DNA of 64,000 bases, taken from assembly GCA_963580455.1 (NCBI GenBank), contig OY756972.1, positions 20,847,001 to 20,911,000 of the forward strand. Reading direction: 5' to 3'. Source of the stretch: Euonymus europaeus. Its lineage: Eukaryota; Streptophyta; Magnoliopsida; Celastrales; Celastraceae. Under the pieces are notes generated by a model. That model saw only the letters and a program-made list of their open reading frames with translations. It had not been told where the DNA came from and searched no databases. Below, piece by piece: positions 23,724-35,531 of the stretch. The first letter of the stretch is position 1. Every line of letters starts with the position of its first letter. The translations under genes were made by a program, and so were the position numbers.

Positions 23724-25125
23724 ATGGAATCAAAGAAGAAAATGGAGGAAATCCAAGCCTTGGCTGCATCCATCGCAGGCTACGATAGAATGAGTGAAGT
23801 GAGAGCATTTGACGAAACGAAATCTGGTGTCAAGGGACTTGTTGATGCTGGAATCACCAAAGTACCTCGCATATTCTACGAACCACCACCAAATAACTTG
23901 GACAAGATCAATTCTTTATCATCATCTGGTGGTGAAGTAGTCCCAGTCAGTATCCCAATCGTAGATTTTCATGGGGTCAATGACGGTGATCCGGTTCGGC
24001 GCAATGGAATAGTTGACCAAGTTCGAGCTGCTTCGGAGACCTGGGGATTTTTCCAAGTGGTGAATCATGGAATTCCAGCGAGTGTTATGGAGGAAATGAA
24101 GGACGGTGTTCGACGATTCTTTGAGCAAGATAACGAGGTGAAGAAAGGATTCTACCATCGCGACACCACCAAAAAGTTGAGATATAACAGTAATTTCGAT
24201 CTTTATGGTTCACCAGCAGCGAATTGGAGAGATACTCTCGTCTGCGCTGTAGCGCCTGATCCTCCAAACCCTCAAGAGCTGCCCAGCGCTTGCGGGTATG
24301 TCTCGTGCAGCTTCAAAACTAATAGTTTGTTAGTATACATTGATAGATCAAGAACGTAAGCATATTGGATTTGCAGGGACATACTAATGGAGTACTCCAA
24401 GGAAGTGATGAAATTGGGGATAGTATTGTTCGAATTGTTATCGGAGGCTCTTGGATTGAGCCCGAGCCACCTAAACGATGTGGATTGCTCCAAGGGACTC
24501 TCTGTTCTATGCCATTACTATCCGGCATGTCCTGAGCCGGAACTAACCTTAGGCTCAAGCAGGCATGCGGATAGTGACTTCCTCACACTGCTCTTGCAGG
24601 ACAATATGGGTGGCCTCCAAATACTTCATCAAGATCGATGGGTTGACGTAACCCCCTTTCCTGGTGCTCTCATTGTCAACATTGCTGATCTTCTACAGGC
24701 AAGTCTTACATCTTAATCAATATGTCGCTGCCCTCTACGATTATATTCAGTCGTATTGACCTGTTTCGGATTGTTAGTAATAAATTAGGTTTCCCCTTAC
24801 CCGGCTTACCTAGAAAAAGGAGAGGAATTTTGAATAACTGAATTAATTTGGAATTTCTTGCTGGTTTTTTCAGCTTATGTCGAATGACAAATTTGTAAGT
24901 GTGGAGCATAGAGTATTAGCAAATAGAGTAGGACCAAGAATATCAGTGGCATGCTTTTTTGGAAGACATCTTCAACAATATGAGAGACTTTATGGACCTA
25001 TTAAGGAGTTATTATCAGAAGAGAATCCTCCCAAGTATAGGAAAACCACTGTAAGAGATTATGTTGCATATTACAATACCAAGGGCCTTGATGGTACTTC
25101 CAAATTGCTGCATTTCAAGCTCTAA
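23724..25125 (+). CDS. 2-oxoglutarate/Fe(II) dioxygenase, ACC-oxidase-homologue type
   Basis: Soluble non-heme iron oxygenase of the DOXC class, annotated in plants as '1-aminocyclopropane-1-carboxylate oxidase homolog'. Despite that name these enzymes are not proven ethylene-forming; relatives oxidise specialised metabolites. Three exons, 23724-24295, 24377-24698, 24874-25125; 381 residues. The N-terminal DIOX_N part contains VPIVDFHG-like and [12 protein letters not shown] motifs. Iron ligands: His254 and Asp256 in SSRHADSDF and His310 in VSVEHRVL; 2OG binding by Arg320-x-Ser322 in [10 protein letters not shown]. All key residues are present. Intron 2 starts with GC (CTACAG/GCAAGT) and ends TTTTCAG, a GC-AG intron; only this donor keeps the frame. 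The true ATG is 23724. A decayed relative lies just downstream. Confidence 0.9.
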
Positions 25126-25519
25126 CTTCAGTCCTGTGTCAAAAAGTGGATTCAAAAAAACAAAAATGTCAACCGGAGAAGTCTTCTAAATCCTTGGATA
25201 TTTGTATCGCTCCACCCTCTTTGAGTCTCCAAGTACAACCGGATGGTTTTCGTTAGAGTTGTGGTGTATGGGCTGTGTATGACAAGGTATTTATGTTGTT
25301 AGAGTTATGGTGTATGGATACAGGCTGTTGTTTAATTGTAATAGCGTATTCTCGTGCCTATAAGGGAGACCTACTCTCCTTCTAAACCCGTGTGAGTCAA
25401 TAATAAAAAAATATCTCCTCTCTTTTCCCTTCGTCTCTCCATCTTTTCAGCTATACTTCTCAGTTCTCAGCTGTATATATTTCAACTGTGTTTAATTATG
25501 TTCCTGTGGACACTAGCAA
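25126..25519. other. 3' flank of the dioxygenase gene
   Basis: Non-coding. Contains an AATAAAAAA sequence near 25400 that could serve in polyadenylation. Confidence 0.4.
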
Positions 25520-26042
25520 GGTTGTCAAATCGAATTGAATCGTATGAATCGATTGATGAAAATTTTGATTCGCGAATTGTAAGATTCACTTTATTTATAA
25601 TAATATATTATAAAATATATAAATATTCATATAAAATAAATTTCTACTACATAAGAAAAAATTATAATAATTTTATCTTAATTTTCGTTGTTAGTTACAC
25701 TGTATAAGAGGAGTAAGAAAATAATAAATTAATGTTTGAATAAAAGAGTATTTAACTTAAATGAGACTCAGCAGAAGAATGAAAGAAGAGGCAGAGTGAT
25801 ACTTTGAAACTCTATGGAAGACAACCTCATGAGAGATTTTATCATCCATCCTCTTTAAATTTCAGAATGGAACCCTCCTTTTCACTGTACTCTTGAATCA
25901 CACTAATCGAATCGAATTGTATTGATTCTGGCGATTCAGTTTGTGAATCGCCCGATTCATGTTGATTCATGATTCAAGCTATGATTCGAATCGTTTTCTG
26001 TCAAAGTCGAATCGAATCGTGAATCTTATGATTCTAACAACA
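25520..26042. mobile_element. fold-back element rich in GAATCG
   Basis: The two ends are imperfect inverted repeats: left CAAGGTTGTCAAATCGAATT, right the complement of ATTGTTGTTAGAATCATAAG. Both are studded with GAATCG/CGATTC words (25530-25580 and 25905-26035). The interior is non-coding and AT-rich. This looks like a foldback MITE; exact borders and target duplication are uncertain. Confidence 0.45.
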
Positions 26043-26224
26043 ATGGACTCTAGTACTTGCTTCTGTGTTTTCCCTATTTTGTTTTTAGCTATTTTAGTGG
26101 TGCAGAGTGAATGGTCCTTGACTCCAAGACTATACTAAAAAGAGGTAGCTTCGTGGACAGAAGCAAATCAACATCTTTATCTTCTATGATCTTTTGTAAG
26201 TCTATCATATCATTTTCTTCTACA

Positions 26225-26810
26225 TAAGACTTCAATTATGACTAGTAGCGCAGCAGAACTATCAATTTCACATAGAGTACAAATGGTGGTCACATGGTGA
26301 GTCCTCCTATGATGGAAAAAGAGAGCTGCGGATTTTTTTATGAAACAAAAGCAGGAGTTAGATGCTGGAGTGGAAGAGGTACCATTTATATTCAGGCCTG
26401 AAAAACCGAGCCTAGATGAGGACTGAAGGAGTGGCTGCAAGTACAGTATTCCCATCATAGACCTCAAATGCTCACACAGCGAGATTATTGAAGCATTTGG
26501 CGAGGCATCTCAGAAATAAGGACTCTTTCAGTTGGTTAATCATGTAATCCCTACTAGTGTTATGGTTGAAATGATGGATGGTATGCGCAGATTCCACGAC
26601 CAAGATACTGAGGCGAACAGAGAATTCTACTCATGTGATTTCTTGAAAAAGGTTTTGTATACTACCAACTTAGATCTGTACCAGGCAACATCAAATTATT
26701 GGAGAGACACATTTGAGTGTTTTTTGGCTCCTCATCCACCTAACCCGGAAGGATTACATGTCCCCAAGCATTTGAAAGAGAGAAGGTGACGATTGTAGGA
26801 CAACTACATC
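26225..26810 (+). pseudogene. decayed copy of the 2OG dioxygenase, N-terminal half
   Basis: Reading across frames shows FMKQKQELDAGVEEVPFIF, then SIPIIDLK, then LFQLVNHVIPTSVMVEMMDG, then NLDLYQATSNYWRDTFECFL and APHPPNPEG. These parallel the first exon of the intact gene at 23724. In-frame stops occur (for example just before GLFQLVNH near 26518), and no second or third exon with the HxD...H iron site is seen. It is a tandem-duplication relic in the same orientation. Confidence 0.8.
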
Positions 26811-27972
26811 TCAGATTCTTCATGGTATGTTCGTCTAGATATACATAATTTTACGTCAGATCCTGGCATCTTATTATTTTACACTAGACTTCCATATATG
26901 GCTGCTATTTACAGCTACATACATTCACACGGTGAATTTAGTTTGATGCATCTCTTTATTGTAGGTGATGACTTTTGAAGGGTAGCGAGCCGGATGTAAG
27001 GTTATTTGATCTGGAGTTGCATGGCACCTTTTGAATTCTGATTCTTTGATAATTCTGAATGTTGTTATCTGATAACTAGCTTCCTATATTGGATTGGTTC
27101 ATGTTAGCTGCTTCATTGCCTTGATTTTATTCTGCAATATGTTGTTGCAGCTTGTTCGAGATTGTCTTCTTTGCTACACAGTGGCATGCTGTGAGATTTA
27201 AGGGCAGTTATGGCTTTATCAACATTTCAATGGTCTTGTCTTTGACCAAGTTATTGTCTGCTTGCTAATATGGTGACAATTCTATTTGATGTTTTTTCTG
27301 TATCTTCATGCGTTGTTTTCCTCTCACAGTTCGTAGTCTCGTATGAATTCTCATTTCACGTTTTGTGGGTCTCGTCCCACGCGTTCACAGGCACGCCACC
27401 GTCAAGATGGAACCCCAAACATCAAAAGAATTGTGCTAGTGGGCACAAAATGGAGACTAGATCTAGTTGGATTGTCGAACCATGACGGGTTACTTAGAGA
27501 GTGGGACTGTAGAATTTTGTCCATATATATTGGAATAAATCCTCATGTGACTTGAATCTTTAACCTTACTAAAGTTGGGATAGGCACTACCAACTAACCC
27601 GGCATGATGGCACGCTGGGTCTCGCCCCACACACCCGCATAGCGCGAAATTTCGCTTCAACATTCCCAGAATCCGATGAGTCCCCCCTTGCGCTCTATCT
27701 ATTTCTCCTTGTATCTTTCTCCGGGAAGCTCATCTCAACGTCTTCAAACAGAAAACTGATATTTACGTGTTTTAGACGTCGTACGGTATCGTTTTAAAAT
27801 CTTGCCAGCGCATAAGTCAAGTAATCAACTGGGGGAACTATGGAGTGACAGATTGACTTTACTGCCCTTCAACGAAAGACAAACTTGCCCAATAAAAGTG
27901 CCTTGCTGTATCAGAAAGAAGAGAACAAGATTCGACCATTTGTGTGTTACAATAATTAATACATCCATTTTC
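26811..27972. other. gene-free interval
   Basis: No gene is supported. The phrase GGGTCTCG(T/C)CCCAC occurs twice about 250 bases apart (near 27367 and 27619), which suggests transposon debris. The right end abuts the 3' end of the RING gene. Confidence 0.4.
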
Positions 27973-30696
27973 TTAATCACTTCCATCAGAGTCCTCATCA
28001 AAAATATACAAGTACGGAACTACGGGTGTGTTTTCATTACTTTCTTCAGCAGTATTGTCGCTAGCAGAAGGAGTGTTCCAACCGAGTTGTTCTCCGTAAA
28101 CTTGATCATAAGCTTCAATGTTCAGGCCTGAAGCCAGAAATAGTTCCATCTCGTCTATAAAACGGTTTGTTCTTGCTGATATAAATGGCCTTGCAGCATC
28201 AGATACCAAAGCCTTGAACTCTTCTCGTATCGTTTCAGGTGTTTTTACACGGTTCTGCCCATTTCTGGATACACAAGACAGTGAGATTTATAAACATCAA
28301 AAAATGATAATGCTTCAATGCTTTCCAAGACTAATGCTTCATTACATGAAAATGACAAGAATCATCCAGTGGGTTTCCATCATCAACTTGCATTTTCACG
28401 AATATGAAGCTAAGATGAAAAGTACCTTCTCAGGAAGGAATCAAACACACCAAGGATGTGATGCACAATGATCTCAACATCTTCCTCCTACAGTTTAGGC
28501 AACCAAAAAATGAAAATTTAATCAATCAGCTAGAGTGGATATTATAAAAATTGGGTGAATAATCCTCATGCTTTGTAAAAGACTAGCTTCTTTCAAGGCT
28601 GCACCATACAGAAGCAGGGGTGGAGGACTGATCAGATCAGTTCTAAACGAAAATCAGGCAATGCAGTCAATGTCATAGGATGCGGCCCCACTGCTGAATG
28701 TGATCGTAATTGGTATGGGATTTTCCCCATAAAATCTACTTACATACAAATAGAGTAATAGATATACAGATTACCTATTTTAGGTAACAGCTACAGTGGT
28801 TCCTATGAAAGAATAATTTTTTTGTGTTTTCTTCTCTCTCACAGTCAGTTTTTGTCGGCCTCTCTCCCTCCCTCCCCCTCTCCGTGGTGGACTACCAAGA
28901 AGCACTCATTGGCATCGCCTGGTCAGCCATTCTCTGGTGAAGAGGCCTCAGTTAAAACCCAAAAATGGGACTTGCCCAGAACGGGTGCGCAATTACTGGT
29001 TTAATCCCTTCGACTTCTAGCCTTCCTATCTTTCTCTAAACCCCAATTACATATTGCATAATTTCAACCAAAGATCATCAAACTCTTCCAGATCTAACAC
29101 TGACACTCCTCTCTGATATTTATTCACAATTTTTTACAATGCAATAGCGATTCATTCTAGAAACAGGCTTCCCAATAATATGTAAAATTGAAGTAAGAGG
29201 GGAAACTTCTGTTGAATGCCCAATCATGGCCTGAGTCTAGGGGCAATTAAACTCGCAAGGAAGCAACTGTTAAATAACCACCAAACCTGTGCTAATGCTT
29301 GAATTTCTCTCCTCAACCAACTTTGGAGCCACTGATTTGATTGAAGATACTTTCGAAACTTCCAATAACGAGACACATCAAATTTAGCATTTAGGGTACC
29401 TGATTGAACACATAATTGACTGAAAACATATATAAAGGTAGCAGAGGTTTGTCAGGAGACACCATAAAGAGAAACAAAACCAGAATGAAAAAAGAGAGGA
29501 CAAAATGAAAAGCAGGATGGTACCTGGTTCAGTGTAGTAGCATTGTAATCTGAACTTGTGTGCTTTCGTAAATAAAAAACTGCATAAAAAACAAAATTAA
29601 TGCATATAAACACATCAGATAACATATAAGAAAGCTTCAAATAAACCTTGTCAAGAAAATCAATAGACGAACAGTACCTATCCCCAAAATTTCGGTTGAC
29701 ATAGTGCCGTTCAAACGAAGTCCCATCGAATCCACGGATCAGTGAATAATTTTCTGTCTGCAATCAATCAGATCATGGAGGCCATAATTACATGTTCCAA
29801 ACAAAGATCATGGACAAAAACAACATAGAGGGGGTGGGAGAATTACTAGATTGGAACAAACCTTGCAAAGAGGGCACTTAACAGAAGAAGGCAAGAGAGA
29901 CTGCTTACTGGCAACCACCTTAGTCCACTGTACAATGCAATTGTAACAAAACTTATCTGCATCAAATAGGGAGGGATTTCAGGACTAATAGATTTACAAA
30001 TTGCGAAACCAAAGCTTTGCCCAATACCAATTATTTTTATTGATATTTAGGAAGCTTTATAAATTCTTAAGATTGCTTTCCAGTTTTATGTTCTAATTGA
30101 TTCTTCACATGTAAATAAGAGAGTCAGTCTGTGGAATCTTTTCACCTTTCAACATCTGTTAGTTATCAAACAAAAGTGCAAACAGAAGCAAATCCACCAC
30201 CATCAACAACCCTAGCTAAGAATTATAAACACACAAGCATAAGTGCTACAAAAATTCTTATCCTTCAAAGAATAATCAAACTGCACCTTCTGCAAAGCTT
30301 AGAACTGAATTCAATAGTATAAAAGTAAACGGTTCACTTGTTACGTCACAACTTGCATAGCTTTTTTCTTGATCCTTAACTCATGATGCATAAACGAAAA
30401 TTCAGCTAATTTAGAATCAGCAATCAACAACAAATCTCTAGTTTCAAAGATTTAAGACACACCCAAAACCAGAAATTGAGAAAGAAAACATTCCATGAGA
30501 ATTTAACCAAAGGTAACCTTTAGATTTTGACCCAAGTATGCCGCCTTTGGGTGCCGAGAATAGCCAAGAAAATAAAACGAAAAATAAAGAGATTGGATTG
30601 CGTACGGAAACATGTGTCGAGATAAGACTCTTGAACGATGGGACCGAGGCATATCGGACATGGATTCGTGCCCTGTGAAGCCGCAGATGGCTCCAT
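27973..30696 (-). CDS. RING-HC E3 ubiquitin ligase (Topors-like)
   Basis: Likely E3 ubiquitin ligase. Seven exons, 30696-30606, 29956-29862, 29757-29678, 29579-29524, 29399-29287, 28487-28426, 28264-27973; 262 residues, all phases consistent. The N-terminal RING finger is C3HC4: Cys13, Cys16 (CPIC), Cys29, His31, Cys34, Cys37 (CFHKFCYNC), Cys58, Cys61 (CPLC). His31 is split by intron 1. Downstream lie FLFTKAHKFRLQCYYTEPG, WLRREIQALAQ and EEDVEIIVHHILGVFDSFL, which recall the helical region after the RING of TOPORS-type ligases; that subfamily call is tentative. The C-terminus is acidic (FDEDSDGSD). The ATG has a good context and begins MEPSAASQGTNP. Exon 1 and its upstream flank are copied in inverted form at about 56.6 kb, where the finger is broken. 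Confidence 0.83.
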
Positions 30697-32034
30697 TTTC
30701 GTTAGCTTCTGCTACAGAGAACAGAGGGTTAATTGTGCATTACTATTCAATTGTCGGCAGAAACCCTCGGATTCGGCGTTCACGGTCGAAGTCCAACGGC
30801 TGTTTTGTTACTTCTCGTGGGCTCTTCTTTAGTTCAATCTTGGGCTCCTCGTTTGACATTTTAAACCCAAGCCCAAATATGACAATCTCAAATCAAAGAC
30901 CGACGGCAGTTTTTGACATTTTGTTTCTTCTTGTGCGCCTTTTAGCAGAATATTGGGCTCATCGTTGACATTTAAAGCCCGAATTGGGTAATCGTAATTC
31001 GTAGAGGTCGAGTGGTCGACGGTAGGGCCTCCTCTAGTGGGCCTCTTAATTATAATATTGGGCAATCGTAAATGCCGTCAGCCCATCACCACTCAGAAGT
31101 TTGTTTTTCCTTACTTCTCGTGGGCCTTTTAGTAAAATCTTGGGCTCGTCTTTTGAAATTTAAAGATCAAATCGGGCCACATTAATACATTTTCACGTTT
31201 CGCTTCAAATAAAAAAGCGTAATTACTAATTATAATGGAATCGAAAAATCTTGTTTATTTGATATTTATTTTTAAAATTTGAAAAAAAACTTGATAATGT
31301 CTAAGCTTGACAAACTATATTTGGGGGAAAATATATAAAATAAATAGGAAGTAAATCCAATTAATAAGAAGAAAATTTAAAAAAATTTCTAACATATTTA
31401 CTGTCTTGCTGGTGACAGTAATAACTGTAATGTAATCTTATATGTAGTAGTACAGTTGTTTTATTCCCGACATGGTAAAAAATTGCAAAAAATTAAGAAC
31501 ATAGAAATGCTCATGGATGGACATTAGTTCGTCATTTCACTCTTATCTATTTCTGGATTCTTGATTTCCAAATATAAAGATAATGATGTTCTCATCTAGC
31601 CATAGTGTCATACACATAATGTAAAGCACAATGGTGAAAAGTTAGTAAATGACCGAGTTGGAAACAACATAATATGTGGAGACTGTAATCGTGACTCTCG
31701 CATCCCTGCAACTCTAATCCCCTTTATGATGAACAACCAATACAGAACAAAACATAACAAAACAAAAATGCATAGTTTCATATAGATAATGTTATGATTG
31801 AAGGAAGTTTCAAATTTGTCTCGACAAAAAAAAAAAAGAAGCAAAATTGAGCACATGTAGTATTCACTGCTGAAATAAGCCATAAAGCTAAATATGATTT
31901 TCTTCTCTATGGATTCCTTCCCATACCAGCATCAACCTGCAAATTCAGATAAATACATAGTGGACATGAATCAAATGTATAAGACAGTTTATAAACTAAT
32001 TAAAGCCTCGTCTTTCCTATGAATTTTAGTATTC
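30697..32034. other. non-coding part of left arm
   Basis: Promoter side of the RING gene, then AT-rich DNA. Repeated short phrases of the form CTTCTCGTGGGC...TTTTAG(T/C) and TTGGGCTC(G/A)T(C/T) occur three to four times between 30810 and 31160, suggesting local duplication. No gene is seen. Confidence 0.45.
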
Positions 32035-32537
32035 TTACCTTTCAATTTTCAAATTGTATACGTCAAGTCTTGGCACATACAGAACTGAGAAGTCTAATTT
32101 CTTGAGAGAGCCGCTACCAGACCAGCGAAATCCAATCTCTTCATCAGAACTCAGATTCCTCTTCTTTGCAATCTGTTTAAATGGTTCAATGGAATAAGCA
32201 AACTCTTCATCATTTTAGAGGAACAAGTCTTTTGCTTTCCCTTTTTCTCCCCCACATCAGGGATTGGTTCAAACCAGAAAGCCTTTTTCTTCACCAGCTT
32301 AACCTGATGAGTTTCACAAGCATCAGCATCGAAAATCGACACTTCAACGCCACCCCATTCATCCAAAACTCGACGACTAGCTTCATCCAGGTTCTCCAAA
32401 ATGTGCACTTCAAGCTCTTTTGAAGGTGGAATCTTGATACTGTCCCAACGGATATGATCACTAGTAAGTTTTAGCCTATATGGCCACGGATTCATTGTTT
32501 CTGCTGCAATCCCGCTAAATTTTTCCCTGAACTTCAT
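32035..32537 (-). pseudogene. B3-domain-like gene, frameshifted left copy
   Basis: Counterpart of the intact 165-residue frame at 54880-55377. It begins MKFREKFSGIAAETMNPWPY and stays parallel until about codon 107 (GEKKGKQKTCS). There a 1-base deletion relative to the right copy (near 32215) shifts the frame and ends it early. The remainder, NLSSDEEIGFRWSGSGSLKK and LDFSVLYVPR, is still recognisable in another frame down to about 32035. The fold resembles plant B3 DNA-binding proteins of the DUF313 type (EEIGFRW...LDFSVL), but that assignment is tentative. Confidence 0.7.
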
Positions 32538-33056
32538 GGCACCAGTACCTCAGCTGCAGCATGAAGAGATGTCGAAAGAAATGAATGAAAGCTTGTGTTT
32601 TTATTGAGTATTGAAGTTCTAAATTAATTCTTGACACCTTCACAGTCCTCTCTACTATGCTTTTACCATCAACTATTTCCTTTTCTAATTTCATGTTAGG
32701 TGCTCATCTTGAATACTTCGGTTTTTTTTATGCCAATACCACCTATATGAATAATTGGTTCTTTCCTGTTATAAATAACTCTCGATAATATATTACCAAA
32801 TAGCATTTGTTTAGCGTCTTTCCATCTTAAGGAAATTTGATTATTTTTAATTATATCGAGAATGAATAAAATTCTAGAAACCCAGAATATTCCTGGTGAA
32901 AAAATGAGCAATATAGGCACACTTAATACTTAATATTATATGTATGAAATTATGAATGAAGACAGTTAATTCAACTCTCGAGAATATATGAAAGCAAACT
33001 TTTAGTTAGAAATACAGAAAATGAATGGAATAGTTTCTAATGCATACCACATTTCT

Positions 33057-34831
33057 TTATACGATGCACTTCTTAACTTGTCTCTGAAGCTCTACTTTGA
33101 ACATATGCAACTCATTGAGTTGTGTCTTCATCGTCTAGACCTCTTTTTTCATCTTCTTTAACTCCATCTTCCATGCCATATGTCTCTTCTCGAGACCTTT
33201 ACTTACTCTCATTATTAGTTGATTCTTTGTTCTTCGGTAATTACATCCACCGGCTGTGATTGACCTTGTCATGTTTATTTGCTCAAGAAGGACAAATCGT
33301 GTCGCAATTTTTGAAGGCAGCCGCTCATTCTTCATTGCATGCTGGCGTGCTTCTTGCGAGAGTTTATGATAATCCGCTCATTCTAACTTATTCAGTAGTT
33401 CACAATCGATATTCATCATCAAATCCGTCTCGAGAAGGTGAAGCAAAAAGTTGCAAGAAACTGAATTCTCTGCATCTGGAAGTACCCTAATCAAACTTTC
33501 AGCTGCAAGTCTTCTCAACCGATGTGTCAATTGTCTTGGAGCTAGATTCTCTAATCCAAGACGAATTTGAGAAAGCCATCTTGTAGTCCATTGTTCTATA
33601 CAAGATCCTACGAGCCCTGCTCTCATACCTTTAAGTTTAATGGATTTTATCACTTCAAGAAAATGATCTATTCTCAGGAATGAAATATCTTCAAACCACC
33701 AGTAGTCAACTTTGTCCATAAGTTTCGAGTTTTCTGCATTATTTGGTAAAACATTGAAGTGCATCCTTGCTTCTTCATTGTGAAAAATAGATGCTTGCAA
33801 GTCAGTGCAGGCCTTGCAAGCGATGGCTTCCCGGCAACGTTTCACGATTCGTAGCTCCTTGGCCCACGAAGAAATGGTCTCACAGCTCTTCAAAACCTGA
33901 AATATGTCTTTCCATGACGAAAACGACAAAAAACTTAGAAAAGCCTCTACTTTAAAAATGAGATTTTCTTGCTCAAGATCAACAGTCATCTCCAAAAAGT
34001 GTGCGGCACTATATAGTGAAGCAATGTTGGCTGCAGATAGATCAAACTTCCTTCCATAACAGAATCTCACTACTAAAGCAAAGGTTTCAGCACTGCCAGG
34101 AAAATTGTCAATTTGGATCTTGGAGCATGTGCCTTTCTCTTCATTGTTTCTTCTGTCAAATATAAGTCTATTCAGATATATACTCCTTGCGACCATAGGG
34201 ACTGCATCGGGTCGGAGAAAAGCAAATATTTGAAAGTTACAGAAATGAAATCAAGCTGTAAAATCCCACACATCTCTAGATTGGGTTACAAACTAAGTTG
34301 GATTCCAAAATGAAGGGCTTTTTTTCCCTTCTTGCTTAATGAAATCTACAAAAAATTTCAGTCTTCATATTATGAGGAATTTCTGATTGAATTAGGCAAT
34401 GACTGTGCAAATAAACCTCACTCAGATAAAAAAAAAAAAAAAAACCAGAGTTGAAGAATAATTTGCACATAAAAAGCTCTGTAATGTGGATATTCACATG
34501 TGCAAGCCATTACCACAGTTTATGCAATACTACACCTTATGCAAGATAAATGTAGAATCACCAACTCCAATGATCAAATCGTTTGCAACTTTTAAACGAA
34601 CAACCCTGCAAATAGACAAACTACTCAGAGTCATTGCTACAAAGCGGAAAGATTTTTATGTTCTGTGCAGTAGAAAGGGAGAGCTTACCACTTCTTTTTT
34701 CTTCGTTCTAAAGCTTCAGCAATTACGTTCGCTTTGGCTGGGAAAATGACACACTTGTTATGCTTTGCACCAGATACCGAACTCTTTCCCATGGGAGCTG
34801 CAGACTTATCAGGAACAAATATGTTCTTCAT
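33057..34831 (-). pseudogene. NPH3/BTB-POZ family pseudogene, left copy
   Basis: NPH3 family proteins are plant BTB adaptors for CUL3 ligases in phototropic and auxin signalling. Exon-like parts: 34831-34689 (MKNIFVPDKSAAPMGKSSVS), 34605-34536 (DLIIGVGDSTFILHK), and 34201 downward (PMVARSIYLNRLIFD, FCYGRKFDLSAANIASLYSA, WWFEDISFLRIDHFLEVIKS). Lesions: at the start of the third part the frame is off by one base after HK, consistent with one lost base. After LLNKLE a TGA stands where about 575 bp present in the right copy are missing, removing the middle of the NPH3 domain. A TAG follows KKEV in the C-terminal coiled-coil-like tail. Remaining tail: DYHKLSQEARQHAMKNERLP onward. Confidence 0.8.
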
Positions 34832-35531
34832 TCTCTGCAAGACTTCACTGATCAATCAAAATTTCCTCTTATGCACACACATAGCTAGGAACCCAATGAT
34901 TGTTTTCAGTTTATAAGTAAAGAATTGGATGAGGAAGCACTGCCTTATTGTAAAGTAGTTAACATCTTAGATTAAATTATTTTTCCTCCATTCTCATCCG
35001 CTTACGCTCTCACTTCTCTCAGTGTAACCACCTTTTCCTCTTTCATTTGTCTTGATGTTAACACTTCAGCTAAAAAACAAAACTCTATGAGGATTATCAT
35101 CTATAACATTAATAGGGCATGCTGAGAATTTTTTTATGCACCTTGATCAATGAATAAACATTAAGAGGGGTTAATGAAGATGAATTTTTACAGCTAGAAA
35201 GTTAGAAAATGGAGAAAGTTTGACTATAGTTTAAAACACAGCAGGCAAAAACTATCCAAACCAATTAGATTTCTTTCTTAATGAAAACGAAGTATAAAAG
35301 AAGAATATAGAGAGTAAAAGAAAGAGCCCACATGAACCAGTCATGAGTCATACCAAATTTCTGATGGACAGCAAAGCGACACCAGCATACATATTCACAT
35401 TTCACACAAATTACCAGGGTCCCACATCGCCCCCACAATGCCATCTTGATTCGAAATGAAACTGTTCTAGCGTAACGGTCACTAATTTCTCCTACTCCTT
35501 TTATGTCCGACCTATCTTGCGGATCCACAAG
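34832..35531. other. non-coding part of left arm
   Basis: Interval between the divergently arranged NPH3 pseudogene (-) and membrane-protein gene (+). Mirrored at about 50911-51733. It should contain the shared promoter region. No other gene is seen. Confidence 0.5.

Noticed and set aside
28822..29004. 60-codon plus frame inside the RING gene
   Set aside because: Lies within intron 5 of the RING gene and has no domain.
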